A DNA stretch of 64,000 bases. It comes from Begonia masoniana (taxonomy: Eukaryota; Streptophyta; Magnoliopsida; Cucurbitales; Begoniaceae). The stretch is taken from contig CM039516.1 of the NCBI GenBank assembly GCA_022432975.1, positions 35,754,099-35,818,098 of the forward strand, given 5' to 3'. How positions within the stretch are numbered: position 1 is the stretch's first letter; each line of letters starts with the position of its first letter. Shown here one piece after another: positions 23,430 to 35,318 of the stretch. Below the pieces are notes generated by a model. It had not been told where the DNA came from. It did no database searches and was given only the letters and a program-made list of their open reading frames with translations. Made by a program: the position numbers and the translations under genes.

Positions 23430-24740
23430 CCAATGGCAAAAGAAGTTGCATATAATAGGAAGAATATGAATGACAAAAATAGAGCAATTCATGATTATGC
23501 TCTTTCGAGGACACATGGACCAAACCCTAGGATTGCATAGCTGAACATTCAAGTTGTACCTTCGAGATTAAACCTGATATATTTTAAATGTTGCTAATTA
23601 TAGGGTCAATACACTGATTTAGCTACGAAAGATCCCCACAAAGATCTCTAAGTCACTCATGGAAATCAATGACTCATTCAAGGTTCATGAATTTTCGTAA
23701 GGTGCAAAGAGTGAAACTTTTCGTTTCTCTTTAAGGGGTAGAGCTAGGTTAAATTCTATACCTCTGAATTCTATAATTGAATGAGATGATTTGATAGGAA
23801 AATGTTTGATGCAATATTTTCCACCAAGCAAGAATGTCAAGTTTTGGAATGATATCACTTCATTGTAACAATTCGATATAGAATCGCTATATGAAGCATG
23901 AGAGATATGCAATGAGTTGCTAAAGAAATGTCTGAATAGCTGAGTGGATTCAAATGAAAACTTTTTCAATGGTCTCAAACTAGGTTTACCGTTGATGCTT
24001 TAGCAGACAGTGCAATTTTATCCAGTACCTATGATGAAGCCCATGAGATTTTAGAGAAAATGTCAAATAACAATTATTAGTGGTTCACTGAAAGAACAGA
24101 ATCAACTCGCAAAGTTGTAGGAGTACACAAGCTAATGCAGTTGAACAAATCGACATGGTATTGTGATATAGTGAGTGAAATACTTCTAGTAGACTTGACA
24201 AGTCAGCAAAAAATGAGATTCCTTTATGAGATAAAATTTTATTTATTGGATAAGCCATGCCTGTCTAGGCAACATGCGAATCAAATCATGAGAAAATGTG
24301 TGCCTGATGAGGAAAAGGAAGGAATCCTACAACAATGTCATTCATCTTCTTATGGTGGACATTTTGGAGGGACAAAAACAGTTACAAAAGTTTTGCAATT
24401 TAGGTTTCACTAGCTAAGCTTTTCCAAAGATGCTCAAGAACTTGCTCAAATTTGTGACATGTGCAAAAGGATGGGAATTATTTCACAAAGTTAGGAAATG
24501 TCTTTAACGATATTTTGAAAGTGGAGCTATTAATGATTGGGGCATAGACTTTATGAGACCGTTTTCCTTTATCTTTTTGAAATCAATATATATTGATAGC
24601 AATGGTTTATGTTTCAAAGGTGGTTGAGGCTGTAGCATTGCTAACAAATGATGTTATGACAATAATTTTTTGTAGAAGAAAATTTTCACAATTTGAAAAT
24701 CTATTAGCTAAGTATGGAGTCAGACAATATTCTGCTGTCT
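23430..24740 (+). pseudogene. Athila/Tat-like gag fused to integrase fragment
   Basis: A badly decayed non-chromovirus gypsy relic. From about 23470 the translation resembles Athila/Tat gag (RAIHDYALSR, LATKDPHKDL, then DEAHEILEKMSNNNY near 24050), with many stops and frameshifts. At about 24150 it passes straight into the integrase zinc region (WYCDIVSEILL, RKCVPDEEKEGILQQCHSSSYGGHFG). Pieces of the catalytic core follow (CDMCKRMG, DWGIDFM, YVSKVVEA, FENLLAKYGVR). Protease, RT and RNase H are missing between gag and integrase, as is the segment around the second catalytic Asp. Confidence 0.7.
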
Positions 24741-24744
24741 TGCC

Positions 24745-25595
24745 ATCTTACATAATTGTCACTCCCTTTTTATTTATTGCGTTTTACATATATCACATAA
24801 TACATAGCTGGTTAGATAAATTGAGTACACATTTTTAAGGAACAAATTGATTCCCACACCAAACATGTGGTAGCATGTTCTGATAGTTTCAAAGAAAGAG
24901 CAATCATGCATGGTAAAAATCGCTATTTTTATGGTAATATTAATTTTTGAATAAATTTGTCGTGTTGTTAATGGTCAACGGGTCATAAGTTGACTCGTTT
25001 TGTCATTTTGTTACCACGTTGGAATTTATCAGTAAATTGGTCAAAATCAATAATTTAGAAATTTATAGTGTAGTTTGTTTAATTTAGAGAAATTTATAAT
25101 TTGGTAGTTTGAAGATTTACCTTGAGTGAAAATTTGGAAAATGTTGAAAGTTATCTGATAATGACAAGAAATATTTTATTTAATTTAAATAATATTTATT
25201 TAAATTAAATAAATAAAGGAAAAGTAAAAATTAAAAGAATTATTCTTAAGAATGGATTGGAAAGCCTTGGTGGGGTTATTTCCCTTTGCACATAAGGAAG
25301 GAAGGGAGGGAGGGAGGGAGGTCGTCGAATTCTTAGGCTTGGATTGTGTCTGAGGGACTTCAAGCATCAATGTTTGTAAAGGAAACTTAGGTCAATCGTT
25401 TCTCCCTCTGCTTTTTCGTGTTTAAAGTTTAGGGTTTTTTGTGTAAATCAGATTGAAGCTTGGAAACTCGAATACATGGTTCGTTTCTAGGTTATTTGAC
25501 TGTATTTGAAGTTTATTTAAGTTTGTTCTTCGAACGGAGGGAAGAAACGACAAAGGGAGGTGATTTTCGTGACTCGTTGTCATTAAATATCACTC
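24745..25595. other. Non-coding stretch before the nested block
   Basis: AT-rich to about 25250. A (GGGA)n tract lies at about 25297-25322, followed by sequence resembling an LTR leader (CTTAGGCTTGG, TAGGGTTTTTTG). No gene seen. Confidence 0.4.
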
Positions 25596-25694
25596 AAGTG
25601 TCGATCGTTGTGGATGACTGATCGACACTTCAAACCCTACTGCTGGAAACAGAGAGTTCAAGGTGTCAACCACTTTGAGATGTCAGTCGACACC
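25596..25694. repeat. Two GTCGA-type dyads
   Basis: A perfect 11-bp inverted repeat, AAGTGTCGATC (25596-25606) and GATCGACACTT (25620-25630), with a 13-nt spacer, then a second dyad with 8 of 9 bases paired (25662-25670 with 25686-25694). The geometry resembles the GATCGATC dyads in LTRs elsewhere in the window, so this may be a piece of another LTR. Confidence 0.7.
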
Positions 25695-28689
25695 ACAACT
25701 AGTGTATTTTGGGTAAAGACCCGAGAAATATGAGATGTAACACCCGGTTTTACGGGATTTAATTTATTCTAATATGTAATGGTATTTTGTAAATAAGTGA
25801 AATAAGCTCGTTTGGAAAACGGAGAATTTTTAAAGAACCCTTATGGTTTATATGAATTTTAGGGGAAATAAGAAAATTTTAGAGAAAACGAATCGTTAGC
25901 AAAATAACGAAATAAGTAACGAAACAAATCGAAAATCAAATGGAGGGGCAATATGGTAATTTGACAAGCCAAATTTTAATAAAAATCATAAACTCCCTCC
26001 CTCCTCCACACTTGCACGATTTTCTTCCCCAAAAATACTCTCTCCTTGTCGATTTGCGACTCCCCTCTCTGTAACGCCCCCGAACCCGCCCCGGCTCGGT
26101 GCGCTACTTTGCTAACCCAAACCGTGTTTAAAACGACGTTTAAATTAATTTTTGATAAATTTTCGACTCGATTTTCGAGTTTTTCGAACCCTCGGAAAAT
26201 GTTGGAAAACATGCGTAAAATACGTTTAAAATACGTCGGAAAGGACGGGTCAAAACATTTTAGAAATAGAAAAAAAATAAAAACAATAAAAAAAATTCTG
26301 GTCTTGGTGCGCTGGGCGCCCCGCGCGCGCTGCGTGCTTTAGCTGCGCGCACAGCGCCAAACGTTCAGCACCCTCTCGGGTGCCAGCCACTAAAATGCCT
26401 CTTTTTAATTTTTTTTTTTTTTTTTTGCACCTTTTCTCCTCTTTCTTCAATTTTGCTTGAGCTAAACACCTCCAAAAATTCTAAAATTTTTACCACACCA
26501 TGCTGACACCCTTAACTTCGTGTCCCGTAAAAATCTTGAAAAACCGACTTAAAACATGTAATAAAAAAATAGAGAAACTAAACCCGGCGTCGTTTATTTT
26601 AAAATCGAAACGAGCGGCATAACGCCTAAAATTTTCAAAAAAACCAAACCTGAAATCAAATTCCAAATATTTGCAACCAAAATACAACAACACAACCGAC
26701 TCGTAAACGTCCAAAATAGCTAAGAAAATATTTACAACACAACATACCAAATCTCTCCACTTCTCTAACTTTTCTCCAGGTCCTTTCCAAAATACTTATA
26801 AAAACATTCTACATCAAACTCCCACAAAATACTTGAGAAAGACAATGGCCACGACGCCTCGACAATAGCCTGCACCGGCGTACCCCGTACTCCTCCGACT
26901 GTTGCCTAGTCCTGGGCTGTCTCCTCTACCTCACCTGAGTAATACTCGTCACCTACACCATAGAACACAAAACGTAAGCCTAATGCTTAGCAAGTAGGGA
27001 ATAACGGATGCGACAACACAATGTAATAAAACCTAACACATACAATTTCTATCACTCAGTTATGCTTATTTCCTGTTCGTTGCTATAATCATTTCATAAG
27101 CTGTGTGGATTGGGTAAGCTCACATCCTATAATCGTACAGGACGGCCATTCCCAGAGCCACCTTTACGTATTTTAGCCAGTCATTTAATAAGCCATGTGG
27201 ATCCAGTAAGCAAACATCCTATAATCGTACAGGACGGCCATTCCCAGAACCACCATTTAGCCAGTCATCCTTCATAGAGGTCCCCTCGGGGTGCTACGCT
27301 CCAGCACTTATTCCCGACAAGGCCACTCCAATCAAGACTCAGTGTTTTAGCCAGTCATCTCTCATAGAGATCCCTTCGGGGTGCTACACTCCAGCACTTG
27401 TTCCCGACAAGGCACTCTAATCAAGAAAATTTTTGCCGTTCACTTTATCTGATTACATTTCACGCTCATAAACTTACCATGCAATAAAACAAAACCATGA
27501 TTGTAACACCCGGTTTTACGGGATTTTAATATTCCAATAAATAATGGCATTTTTGTAAATATGCCAAATCAAGCTCGATTTACGAAAAGAAAGTGTTATT
27601 AGAATCCTAATTATTAATATGGATTTTAGGAGAATTATGAGAATTTTCGGAGTTGTGATGTTAAATTACGAGAATTACGTACCTCGTAATATAATGAACG
27701 TTTAAATAAAACTAGTAAACGGGGTCCGTTTTGCGAACGGAGAGTTTCGTTAGAACCCTAGAAATAAGTTGGAATATTTGGTGGAATAAAGAATCTTCGG
27801 AGAATTCAAAATGATGGACGAAATAACAAAACGAGCAAAGAAATGAGTGGGGGGCAAACTTGTAAATATAAAGTTAAGTTTTATTATTATTAAAAACAAA
27901 CAAAAACACTCCCTCCCACATTCACGATTTCATTTTCTCCAGAGAGCAAGTCTCTCTCATTTTTTTGGAGATTCCTCCCTCACCACTTCTCTTCCACGAT
28001 CGATCGACGTTCCGTTTTCCGGCGATTTCTCCTCCATTTTTCTTTCCCAATCAATGCTCTAGGTAAGTTCTACGCTTTGGGCTCATTTAGTTTTGGTTTA
28101 CAGGTTGATTTCGATCTAGGATTTTGTTAGAAATCTCTGATTTTAGTTAGAAATCGTTAGGATGTTTAAATTAGTGCCCCTTGACGATGTATTTACGACT
28201 ATTGATGATAGTTAGGTGAAATTGTAGTTATTGATGGATTTAGGTTAGGTTTTTGGTTGTTGAAGGTTGTAAAATCCCCATTAATGGAGTTTGGTATTTA
28301 ACGAGCACCACGTGCTCGATGAAATGCCCGAATGGAGAAAATGGAAGTTTTAGGAGAAATTGCCTTAGCTATGAACTTAGTTTAAGTTTGGAATTCGTTT
28401 GCTTAGAATAGGTTTTAATGCCTTTATTTATGAAATGCCTTAGGTGAACAACGCTCGTGGACGGAGCTTGAAATTCTACGGACGACAGGTAAGTCTTCGC
28501 GACTTGTTTGGCCAATTGGCCTACACCATAAGATTTTATGTTGTTCGAGGAAATTGGAGAATGTAGGTTGTGTTGGGCGACTAGGTTGGGTAGTTAATTT
28601 TAGTTAAGTGTAGTATGTTTAAGTTCATTGTTTGTTTATGCTTTGATTCTATTTATAACATTGCATCATGTTTCTGAAATGCACGAAAA

Positions 28690-28985
28690 AGGAACTTCTA
28701 CGCATGTTTACACGAAAACGAAAAGGTAAACGAAAAGGAAAATGAAAAGGAAAACGAAAAGGTAAATGAAAAGGAAAAACGAAAAGGAAAACAAAAAGGT
28801 AAATGAAAAGGAAAACGAAAAGGTATGAAAAGGAAAATGAAAAGGAAAACGAAAAGGTATGAAAAGGAAAACGAAAAGGAAAACGAAAAGGTAAACGAAA
28901 AGGAAAACGAAAAGGTAAATGAAAAGGAAAACGAAAAGGAAAACAAAAAGGGTAAATGAAAAGGTAAACGAAAAGGATAAAAGGA
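28690..28985 (+). repeat. Purine-rich GAAAAG/GAAAAC array in inner C LTR
   Basis: About 290 bp of near-hexameric repeats (GAAAAGGAAAAC, GAAAAGGTAAAT), almost all purine on the plus strand. It sits between the donor-like and acceptor-like sites. The outer C LTR has unrelated sequence at this place. Confidence 0.93.
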
Positions 28986-29543
28986 TGTCATGGTTCTATG
29001 AACTACATACGCATCGCATGCATTGTCATTCACGTAGATTTACTGAGCCTTTAGCTCACGGACTGTTTTCTATGGTGTAGGTGGTTTTGAAACAGGTGAG
29101 AAGCCTGACGTATGAACTAGTTGACGAATGATGACCGTGGGAGTGGGCTGGGCAGTCGACGCTATTTTGACCCGTGGGGATGTAAGTAAGTATTGTGGGG
29201 GGTGTTTGGGTTGTGTTGGAATGACGGGTGATTAGTTAGGAAAAACTGTATAGTTTGACATTTTAGGATGCTAGTATTTTGTGGTGTTTTGATGTTGTAT
29301 AAACAGGAGGAAATGTTAAACTTTTAAACGAAACCACGCGTTTCGTTTTCATGAAATCGTTTATATTTTAATTGTGTTTCGAGTCGGTTTTGGGAGAGGT
29401 TACGGAGAACGTTTGAACGTTGGGAAAGTTTATATCAATTGTATTGTGGAGAAGTTTTTATGTTTAGTGATGATTGAGAATGAAGTTAGAAGTGTTAGTG
29501 TTTATGCAGAGGAAATGAAAGAAAGAAAGGGAGAGGAGGCAAC

Positions 29544-29711
29544 TCCCTGGAATCAAATTCCAGGGAAGGTGGCGATCGATCGCCCAAAGGGGGATCGATC
29601 GCCAAGCTTGAACTCCACCCTCTGGAAAAATCCAGAGGGTGTGGCGATCGTTCACCACCACGAGGGGGCGAATGATCGCCCCTCCTATTTTGCTAATGGC
29701 GATCGATCGCC
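29544..29711. repeat. GC-rich paired-hairpin block, inner C LTR
   Basis: In order: hairpin 29544-29566 (10-bp arms TCCCTGGAAT, loop CAA); dyad 29571-29603 (11-bp arms GGCGATCGATC, 11-nt spacer); hairpin 29617-29640 (10-bp arms ACCCTCTGGA, loop AAAA); dyad 29643-29680 (10 of 11 bp, GGCGATCGTTC); half-site at 29699-29711. Sequence-defined inverted repeats; function unknown. Confidence 0.92.
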
Positions 29712-31049
29712 CCTTTGATTTCTTCGGCCTTGACGTTTTTACCCCTCAAATGGTTGGCCAATGCTTTTTATTGTTTAATGGTTTTAATGTAAATTGGTTT
29801 CTATTGTTTCTATAAATTGAATTAAAGGGTTTTAAATTTCCGAATGGTCTTCCGCATAAATACTACAAAGTTTCAGGATGAAAGATAAAATGAAAATTTT
29901 TATACGGTAAAAATTAGGATACGGGTAAGGGTCGTCACAATGATGCATGTCAACGAATATGCAACATACACCACACAACGCGAAATAAATAACCGTTAAC
30001 CCTACTGTTCTATGGTGTAGGCCCGAAGGCGAAACGATTGAATCCACTACTTACCTGATTGCTCCAGAAAAGTTCTGTCACTTCGTACAACCAAACTACT
30101 CGCTCGATTACCTAACAAATAAGGAAAATACACTTAGTAACAAACTAAGGGATTCTAAAGAAATCAACTAAACCAAACTAACACTAACTTTTCAACCTAA
30201 CTCTTTAAATCCGATTTTTACTACAATTTATACCGTCCAAGTTCAAACGGCCATAACTTTCTCATTTTTCAACGGATTTTGACGTGCCACCCCAATTCGT
30301 AAACCTCTACACGTCTACTATCCATTGAAATCATCAAATTAACCAAACAACCAACTTAGCCAAACCAAAAATGCAAAAACAAAACCGGCACACTTTGAGT
30401 TAAAAACCGATTTTTCACAACTTACTTCCAATCTTCCATTTCTCTCTGAAAACCACCTAAACTAATCCATTCAACAACTAAAATATCAAATTTGGAAAGA
30501 AAACACTCCTTTGAAACCAAAAATTCGGACTCCATAGTTAGGGTTTTCCAAACCCTAACCAAAACCATCAAAACTACTCTAAAAATCACCACAAACTAAT
30601 CCTAATTTGTATACAACTAAAACCCACTCAATTTATTCACTAACCTTGCTAGTGTCTTCACCAAAGGAAAGCTTAGAGCATCAACAATGGAGGCCAAGGG
30701 TTTTCACGATTGAGAAGGATGAAGAATGAACCAAAATTATCTTTTTAACTAAAAAAAAAAAATTACCTTTTTATTTCCCTCCACCCATTTCTTTAAAATT
30801 CCAATTCAAACTCTTCCCTTTTGTCTTTTTCTTCCAATGTGAAAGGCATCCCTAAAACCCTACATTTCATTCTTTTTCATACTTTTAAATTATTAGTTTT
30901 GTTTTCTTATTGGTTGTTGTGTTGGTTTGACTTTTCAAACATCTCTTCTCATAGAATCACTTCTAAACCCTTCACCAACTAACATTAAACTACCTTCACT
31001 CCTCTAAATCTAACGCTCCACACGTTATAGAAACATTACGGGTGTTACA

Positions 31050-31064
31050 ATCCACCCTCCTTAC
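31050..31064 (-). promoter_or_regulatory. Polypurine tract of E
   Basis: The minus strand reads GTAAGGAGGGTGGAT directly upstream of the 3' LTR start TGTAACACCC. Confidence 0.8.
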
Positions 31065-31094
31065 AAAAATTTTGTCCTCAAAATTTGCGTACCT

Positions 31095-32882
31095 GAAAAG
31101 CTCAGGGTAGCTCTCCATCATGTCTTACTGTCGCTCCCACGTCGCCTTCTCGACGTTGTGGTTGCGCCACAGCACCTTCACCAGTGGAATATCCTTGTTT
31201 CGCAACTTCTTCACGGCATAATGCAAAATCTCCACTGGTTTCTCCTCGTAGGACAATGTACGCTGCACCTCGATCTCCTGCTGCACCACTACATGTGACG
31301 GATCGCGTAAACACTTCTGTAGCATCGATACATGGAAAACATTATGCACTCCTTCCATCGAAGTAGGCAGCTCCAACTGATACACTGTCTTTCCCACTCT
31401 CTTCGTGATCTAGAACGGTCCAACATACCTCGGAGTCAACTTACCCCGCTTCCCAAATCTCATTACTCCTTTAAAAGGCGAGATCTTCAGAAAAACTTCA
31501 TCTCCTACCTCAAATTTCAGCTTCTGCCTCCTACCATCGGCATAGCTTTTCTGGCAACTTTGAGCTGTCAAAATGCGCTGCCAAATAAATTTGATCATAT
31601 TTGTAGTCTATTGTACAATCTCAGGACCAATCAAACTAGATTCTCCGACTTCGTCCCAATAAAGAGGTGAGCTACGTTTTCTTCCGTAGAGAGCCTCGTA
31701 CGGAGCCATTCCAGTAATATCCTGATAACTATTGTTATACGAGAACTCCACTAAAGGTAGATACTTACTCTAGGAACCGTGAAACTCCAACACACAAGCT
31801 CGGAGCATATCCTCAAGAATCTGAATAGTCCGTTCAGATTGCTCGTCCGTTTGAGGATGAAAAGCAGTGCTGAAGTTCAACCGAGTCCCCATCGCCGTAT
31901 GCAAACTCTTCCAAAACTTGGAGGTGAACCTCAGGTCCCTGTCCGATACAATAGCAATAGGCACACCATGTAATCTCAAAATCTCTTGAATATATAAATC
32001 AGCGAACTGATCCATGCTATACGTCATCTTCACCGGCAGAAAATGGGCTGACTTAGTTAAACGATCCATAATCACCCATATGACATCAAAACCTTTCGTC
32101 GTCCTCGGCAATCCAACAACGAAATCCATCGAAATCTGGTCCCAATTCTACTCTGGAACCGGTAATGGCTGTAACTTCCCAGCAGGTCTCTGATGTTCTG
32201 CCTTAACCTGCTGACAGACCAAGCATGTCTCCACAAACTCAGCCACTGACTTCTTCATACCGGGCCACCAATAATGTTGTATGAGGTCCCTGTACATCTT
32301 CGTACTGCCTGGGTGAACAGAAAACCTTGACGAATGAGCTTAAGTTAAAATCTTCTTCCGAAGCTGCTCATTGCTTGAAACATACCATCTATTTCAGAAT
32401 TTCAGAATACCATCATCAGAGTAGCTGAACTCAGTTCGATCATCAGACACCATACTCAGCTTAAATTTATTGCACTCCGAATCATCTTACTGAGCTTCAC
32501 GAATCTTTTCTAAAATTGTAGGCTTTAAAGATAAGTCTGATAGCACAGCTGTCAAATTTGAAACCAACTTCAAATCAAACCTCTGAACCTCAGATCTCAA
32601 CGCCACAGACATACCAGCCTCCAAAGCTGAAACTAAAGTCGATACATGGCTTAAGGCATCTACTACCACATTGGCCTTACCGGGGTGGCATTTAATCTCC
32701 AGATCATAGTCCTTCACGAACTCTAACCACCGCCGTTGCCTCATATTCAACTCTTTTTGAGTGAAGATATACTTCAGACTTTTATGATATAAATATACCT
32801 CGCACTGCTGACCATACAAGTAATGCCTCCAGATCTTCAAAGCAAAGACCACAGCAGCTAATTCCAAATAATGGGTCGGATA
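31095..32882 (-). pseudogene. E pol fragment: RNase H (part), integrase, chromodomain
   Basis: Continuation of E's polyprotein after the B insertion. The first codons ([23 protein letters not shown]) complete the RNase H broken at 51998. The usual SDHKS is YLYHKS here, so a catalytic Asp is lost. The integrase zinc domain follows, then the core ([40 protein letters not shown]), GPY/F (RYVGPF) and a chromodomain-like end ([16 protein letters not shown]). Stops and frameshifts interrupt it, for example near 32490, 31770, 31600 and 31125. Confidence 0.88.
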
Positions 32883-32887
32883 GTTCT

Positions 32888-35199
32888 TGTAGCACCCGGT
32901 TCCATTGAACCAAAAATTTAATTTATTATTTATGATGTACTTTTATAGAAGGGTTGGGGGAGTTATTGATTAGGTTAATAAATGTTCAAGCGAGGGCATG
33001 ATGGTAATTAGAATTTTTACATAGTGGATAACGTATTTAAGGAAGAGTCCAGTGTGAGTAGCCGCCACTGTTTCATTTCTTTTTACCTCTCAGCTCGACG
33101 GATTCCCCCTAGGCAATTCCCCTCCAACCAAGGTGAGTTTTGATTCGATTACTTGCTGTTTTTAGCGTCTAGATAACTGGTGGATGGCTATGTGTGCATT
33201 TTGGAAGTACAGAGAGTGAGGGATGGGATTTGGGGTTTAGCGATGAATCGGGAATAGCGAAGAACATAACCCTTAGAACTAGCCCTTTAGATTTCCTAAT
33301 GTTTAGAATGAAGTTTAGTAATGTTGTGCTTATGTTTTAGGTGAGCCAGCTCTTGGAATATCCTACCACCAGGAACTCTCGGTGAAGCCAGGTAAGTGAA
33401 GTATTGTGTGTGCCCTCGGGCCTACATCACAAAACAGTAGGTTTTTGTATGTTTGAGTATTTTCTGTATGTTATGCATCATGTTTTTGAAAGAATACGAA
33501 AATGAACTTTCATGCATCATTATGGAAAGGCAAGTACAGATTGAAATGCATTGGCGGTTAAGGGAACTAATCCACCCTTTAACTGATGAAGAGGATTTTA
33601 TGACATTGGGAGAACTGATCCCACTCCCAAGGGAACTGAGGGATCAGAACAACTATTAAGGGACTTCATCCACCCCTTAACTGATGAAGAGGATGTATAA
33701 CATTGGGAGAATTGATTCCACTCCCAAGGGAATCAAGGGATCTGATCAGTAAACAAACGATGTGCAACTGAGATGAGAAAGTAGAAACTGCATATTCAGG
33801 AATTAAGTTTCAGCATATCATTTCATTATTGCTTTACTTACTTAGCATTAGGCTAATAGATGAGTTTTGTGATGTAGGTGTTGAGGATACTATAGGTGAA
33901 TTCCCTGAGTTTACTGACGAATAGATCGGGTTGAAGGAGCACTTCTCTGTCTCGAACTGGTATACTGATGAGGCGGATTAACTGATGTCTGTTGGTGTGA
34001 AAGTTTAGTTGACAGTGTTTCAATTTAAGTATATTGAGTTTTCATGACAGTAGTGATTTCAATGTTTTGAATACAATTTCGAGATTTTCCTGTTAATAGT
34101 ATTCTGTTGGAATTTAATGTAGGCACTCACTGGATTTTTAGTATTGTAATGGTTTGAAATGTTTTTGAATGGTTTCAGCGAAGTGAGTAAATTCTTTTCT
34201 GTAGTTAGAGTCGTGTTTGTATACCAAGGAGTAGATGAGATATGGTTCTGTTCTCTATCGATAGATGAAGTCTATCGGCAGAGGTTGAGTTGTTGTTCTG
34301 TTGTCTATCGGAAGATGTCTTCAGAGGAAGCCATCGGATGATATAGAACGAAATATGTCGTTTAGTGATCGGTATATGTAGCTTGTTTTATCGGAAGATG
34401 TTGTTTTGTTTACTATCGGTAGATGAAGTCTATCGGTAGGTGTCGGGTTATAGTTATGTGCCTATCGGAAGATATAAGTAAAGAGTTTGTCGTTTAGTGA
34501 TCGGTATATGTAGCTTGTTTTATCGGAAGATGTTGTTTTGTTCACTATTGGTAGATAAAGTCTATCGGTAGATGTCGGGTTATAGTTATGTGCCTATCGG
34601 AAGATATAAGTAGAGAGTTTGTCGTTTAGTGATCGGCGTATGCAGTCTACTCAATCGGAAGGTGTAGGTTTAAGTCTATCGGATGATGTCTCAGTAATCT
34701 CATCGGCAGATGCGTGCTGACGTCGTCGGTAGGTGTAGGAAGACTCTTGTCGTTTAGTCACCGGTGGATGTAGAACAAAGTCGATCGGATGAAGGAAATC
34801 ATCTAGCTGACGTCATCGGAAGATGTAGAGTGTATTTTGTCGTTTAGTCACCGGTAGATACAGTCTACCGAGAGATGTCCTTTGTTTTTCATTTGGCTGA
34901 CGTCATCGGCAGAAGCCTTCTATTGTCTGTTTCTGCTTCTTCCGTTGCCTTTATTAATCGGCAGATCCGTTTGACCTCTGTGACACCTCAAGTATTTCAA
35001 TTTAAACTTCTATTTCCTATTGGCCGATTACTTCTCAATATTTCCAACGATTATGTTAACATTGTTTTTATGGCTTTGTCTAATTCTATTTTTGCTTAAA
35101 AGATTTCCGCTGCAAGTTTTTAAAAAAATACAGTTGAAATTTTTAGTCATGTACGGGCATGGTGTGACGAACCAAATTCAGATAGCTCGGGGCGTTACA
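32888..35199 (+). repeat. 5' LTR of B
   Basis: Contains a donor-like CCAG/GTAAGT (33392) followed by GGGCCTACATCAC, then two roughly 100-bp direct repeats (33560-33750). An AGCATTAGGCT dyad precedes an acceptor-like GATGTAG/GTG (33876-33877). A CGG(A/T)AGATG-rich array lies at 34240-34960. Confidence 0.93.
34240..34960 (+). repeat. CGG(A/T)AGATG-rich array in LTR of B
   Basis: Many copies of TATCGGAAGATG, TATCGGTAGATG and ATCGGATGATG, and of TTTGTCGTTTAGTGATCGG. A stretch of about 133 bp is duplicated in tandem (about 34357-34490 and 34490-34622). The same array is in the 3' LTR at about 51033-51755. Confidence 0.85.
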
Positions 35200-35202
35200 G
35201 TG

Positions 35203-35213
35203 TGGTATCAGAG
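35203..35213 (+). promoter_or_regulatory. Primer-binding site of B
   Basis: TGGTATCAGAG lies three bases inside the 5' LTR and is complementary to initiator Met-tRNA. A donor-like AACT/GTAAGT follows at 35283. Confidence 0.88.
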
Positions 35214-35318
35214 ACATTCAGTTAAACCGTTCAAAAGATTACTCATCAGTGCCAATCGTGGCATGGAAGTACTCCAACAACTGTAAGTGTTTATGTTAGC
35301 CTAAGTAATTAGATATTT

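Larger units (their letters stand above)
27502..29939 (+). mobile_element. C-family solo LTR (inner) with target duplication ATGAT
   Basis: 2438 bp, TGTAACACCCGGTTTTACGG to GGGTCGTCACA, flanked by ATGAT at 27497-27501 and 29940-29944. The homologous site in the other LTR of E (near 56253) is uninterrupted, a direct empty-site control. Inside are a donor-like ACAG/GTAAGT (28489), a GGCCTACACCAT box, a purine-rich array (28690-28985), a GAGCCTTTAGCTC dyad, an acceptor-like GGTGTAG/GTGG (29079-29080) and a GC-rich hairpin block (29544-29711). Confidence 0.93.
26070..31049 (-). repeat. 3' LTR of E (interrupted by C-inner)
   Basis: About 2.54 kb without the inner LTR. At low coordinate it begins TGTAACGCCCCCGAACCC and ends GGGTGTTACA at 31049. 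On the minus strand it carries tandemly duplicated blocks of roughly 95 and 100 bp (27100-27425) between the donor-like and acceptor-like sites. A CG-rich block lies at 26310-26385. Confidence 0.9.

Noticed and set aside
28698..29033. Minus-strand Phe/Ser-rich frame of 111 codons
   Set aside because: It is the complement of the purine-rich GAAAAG array.
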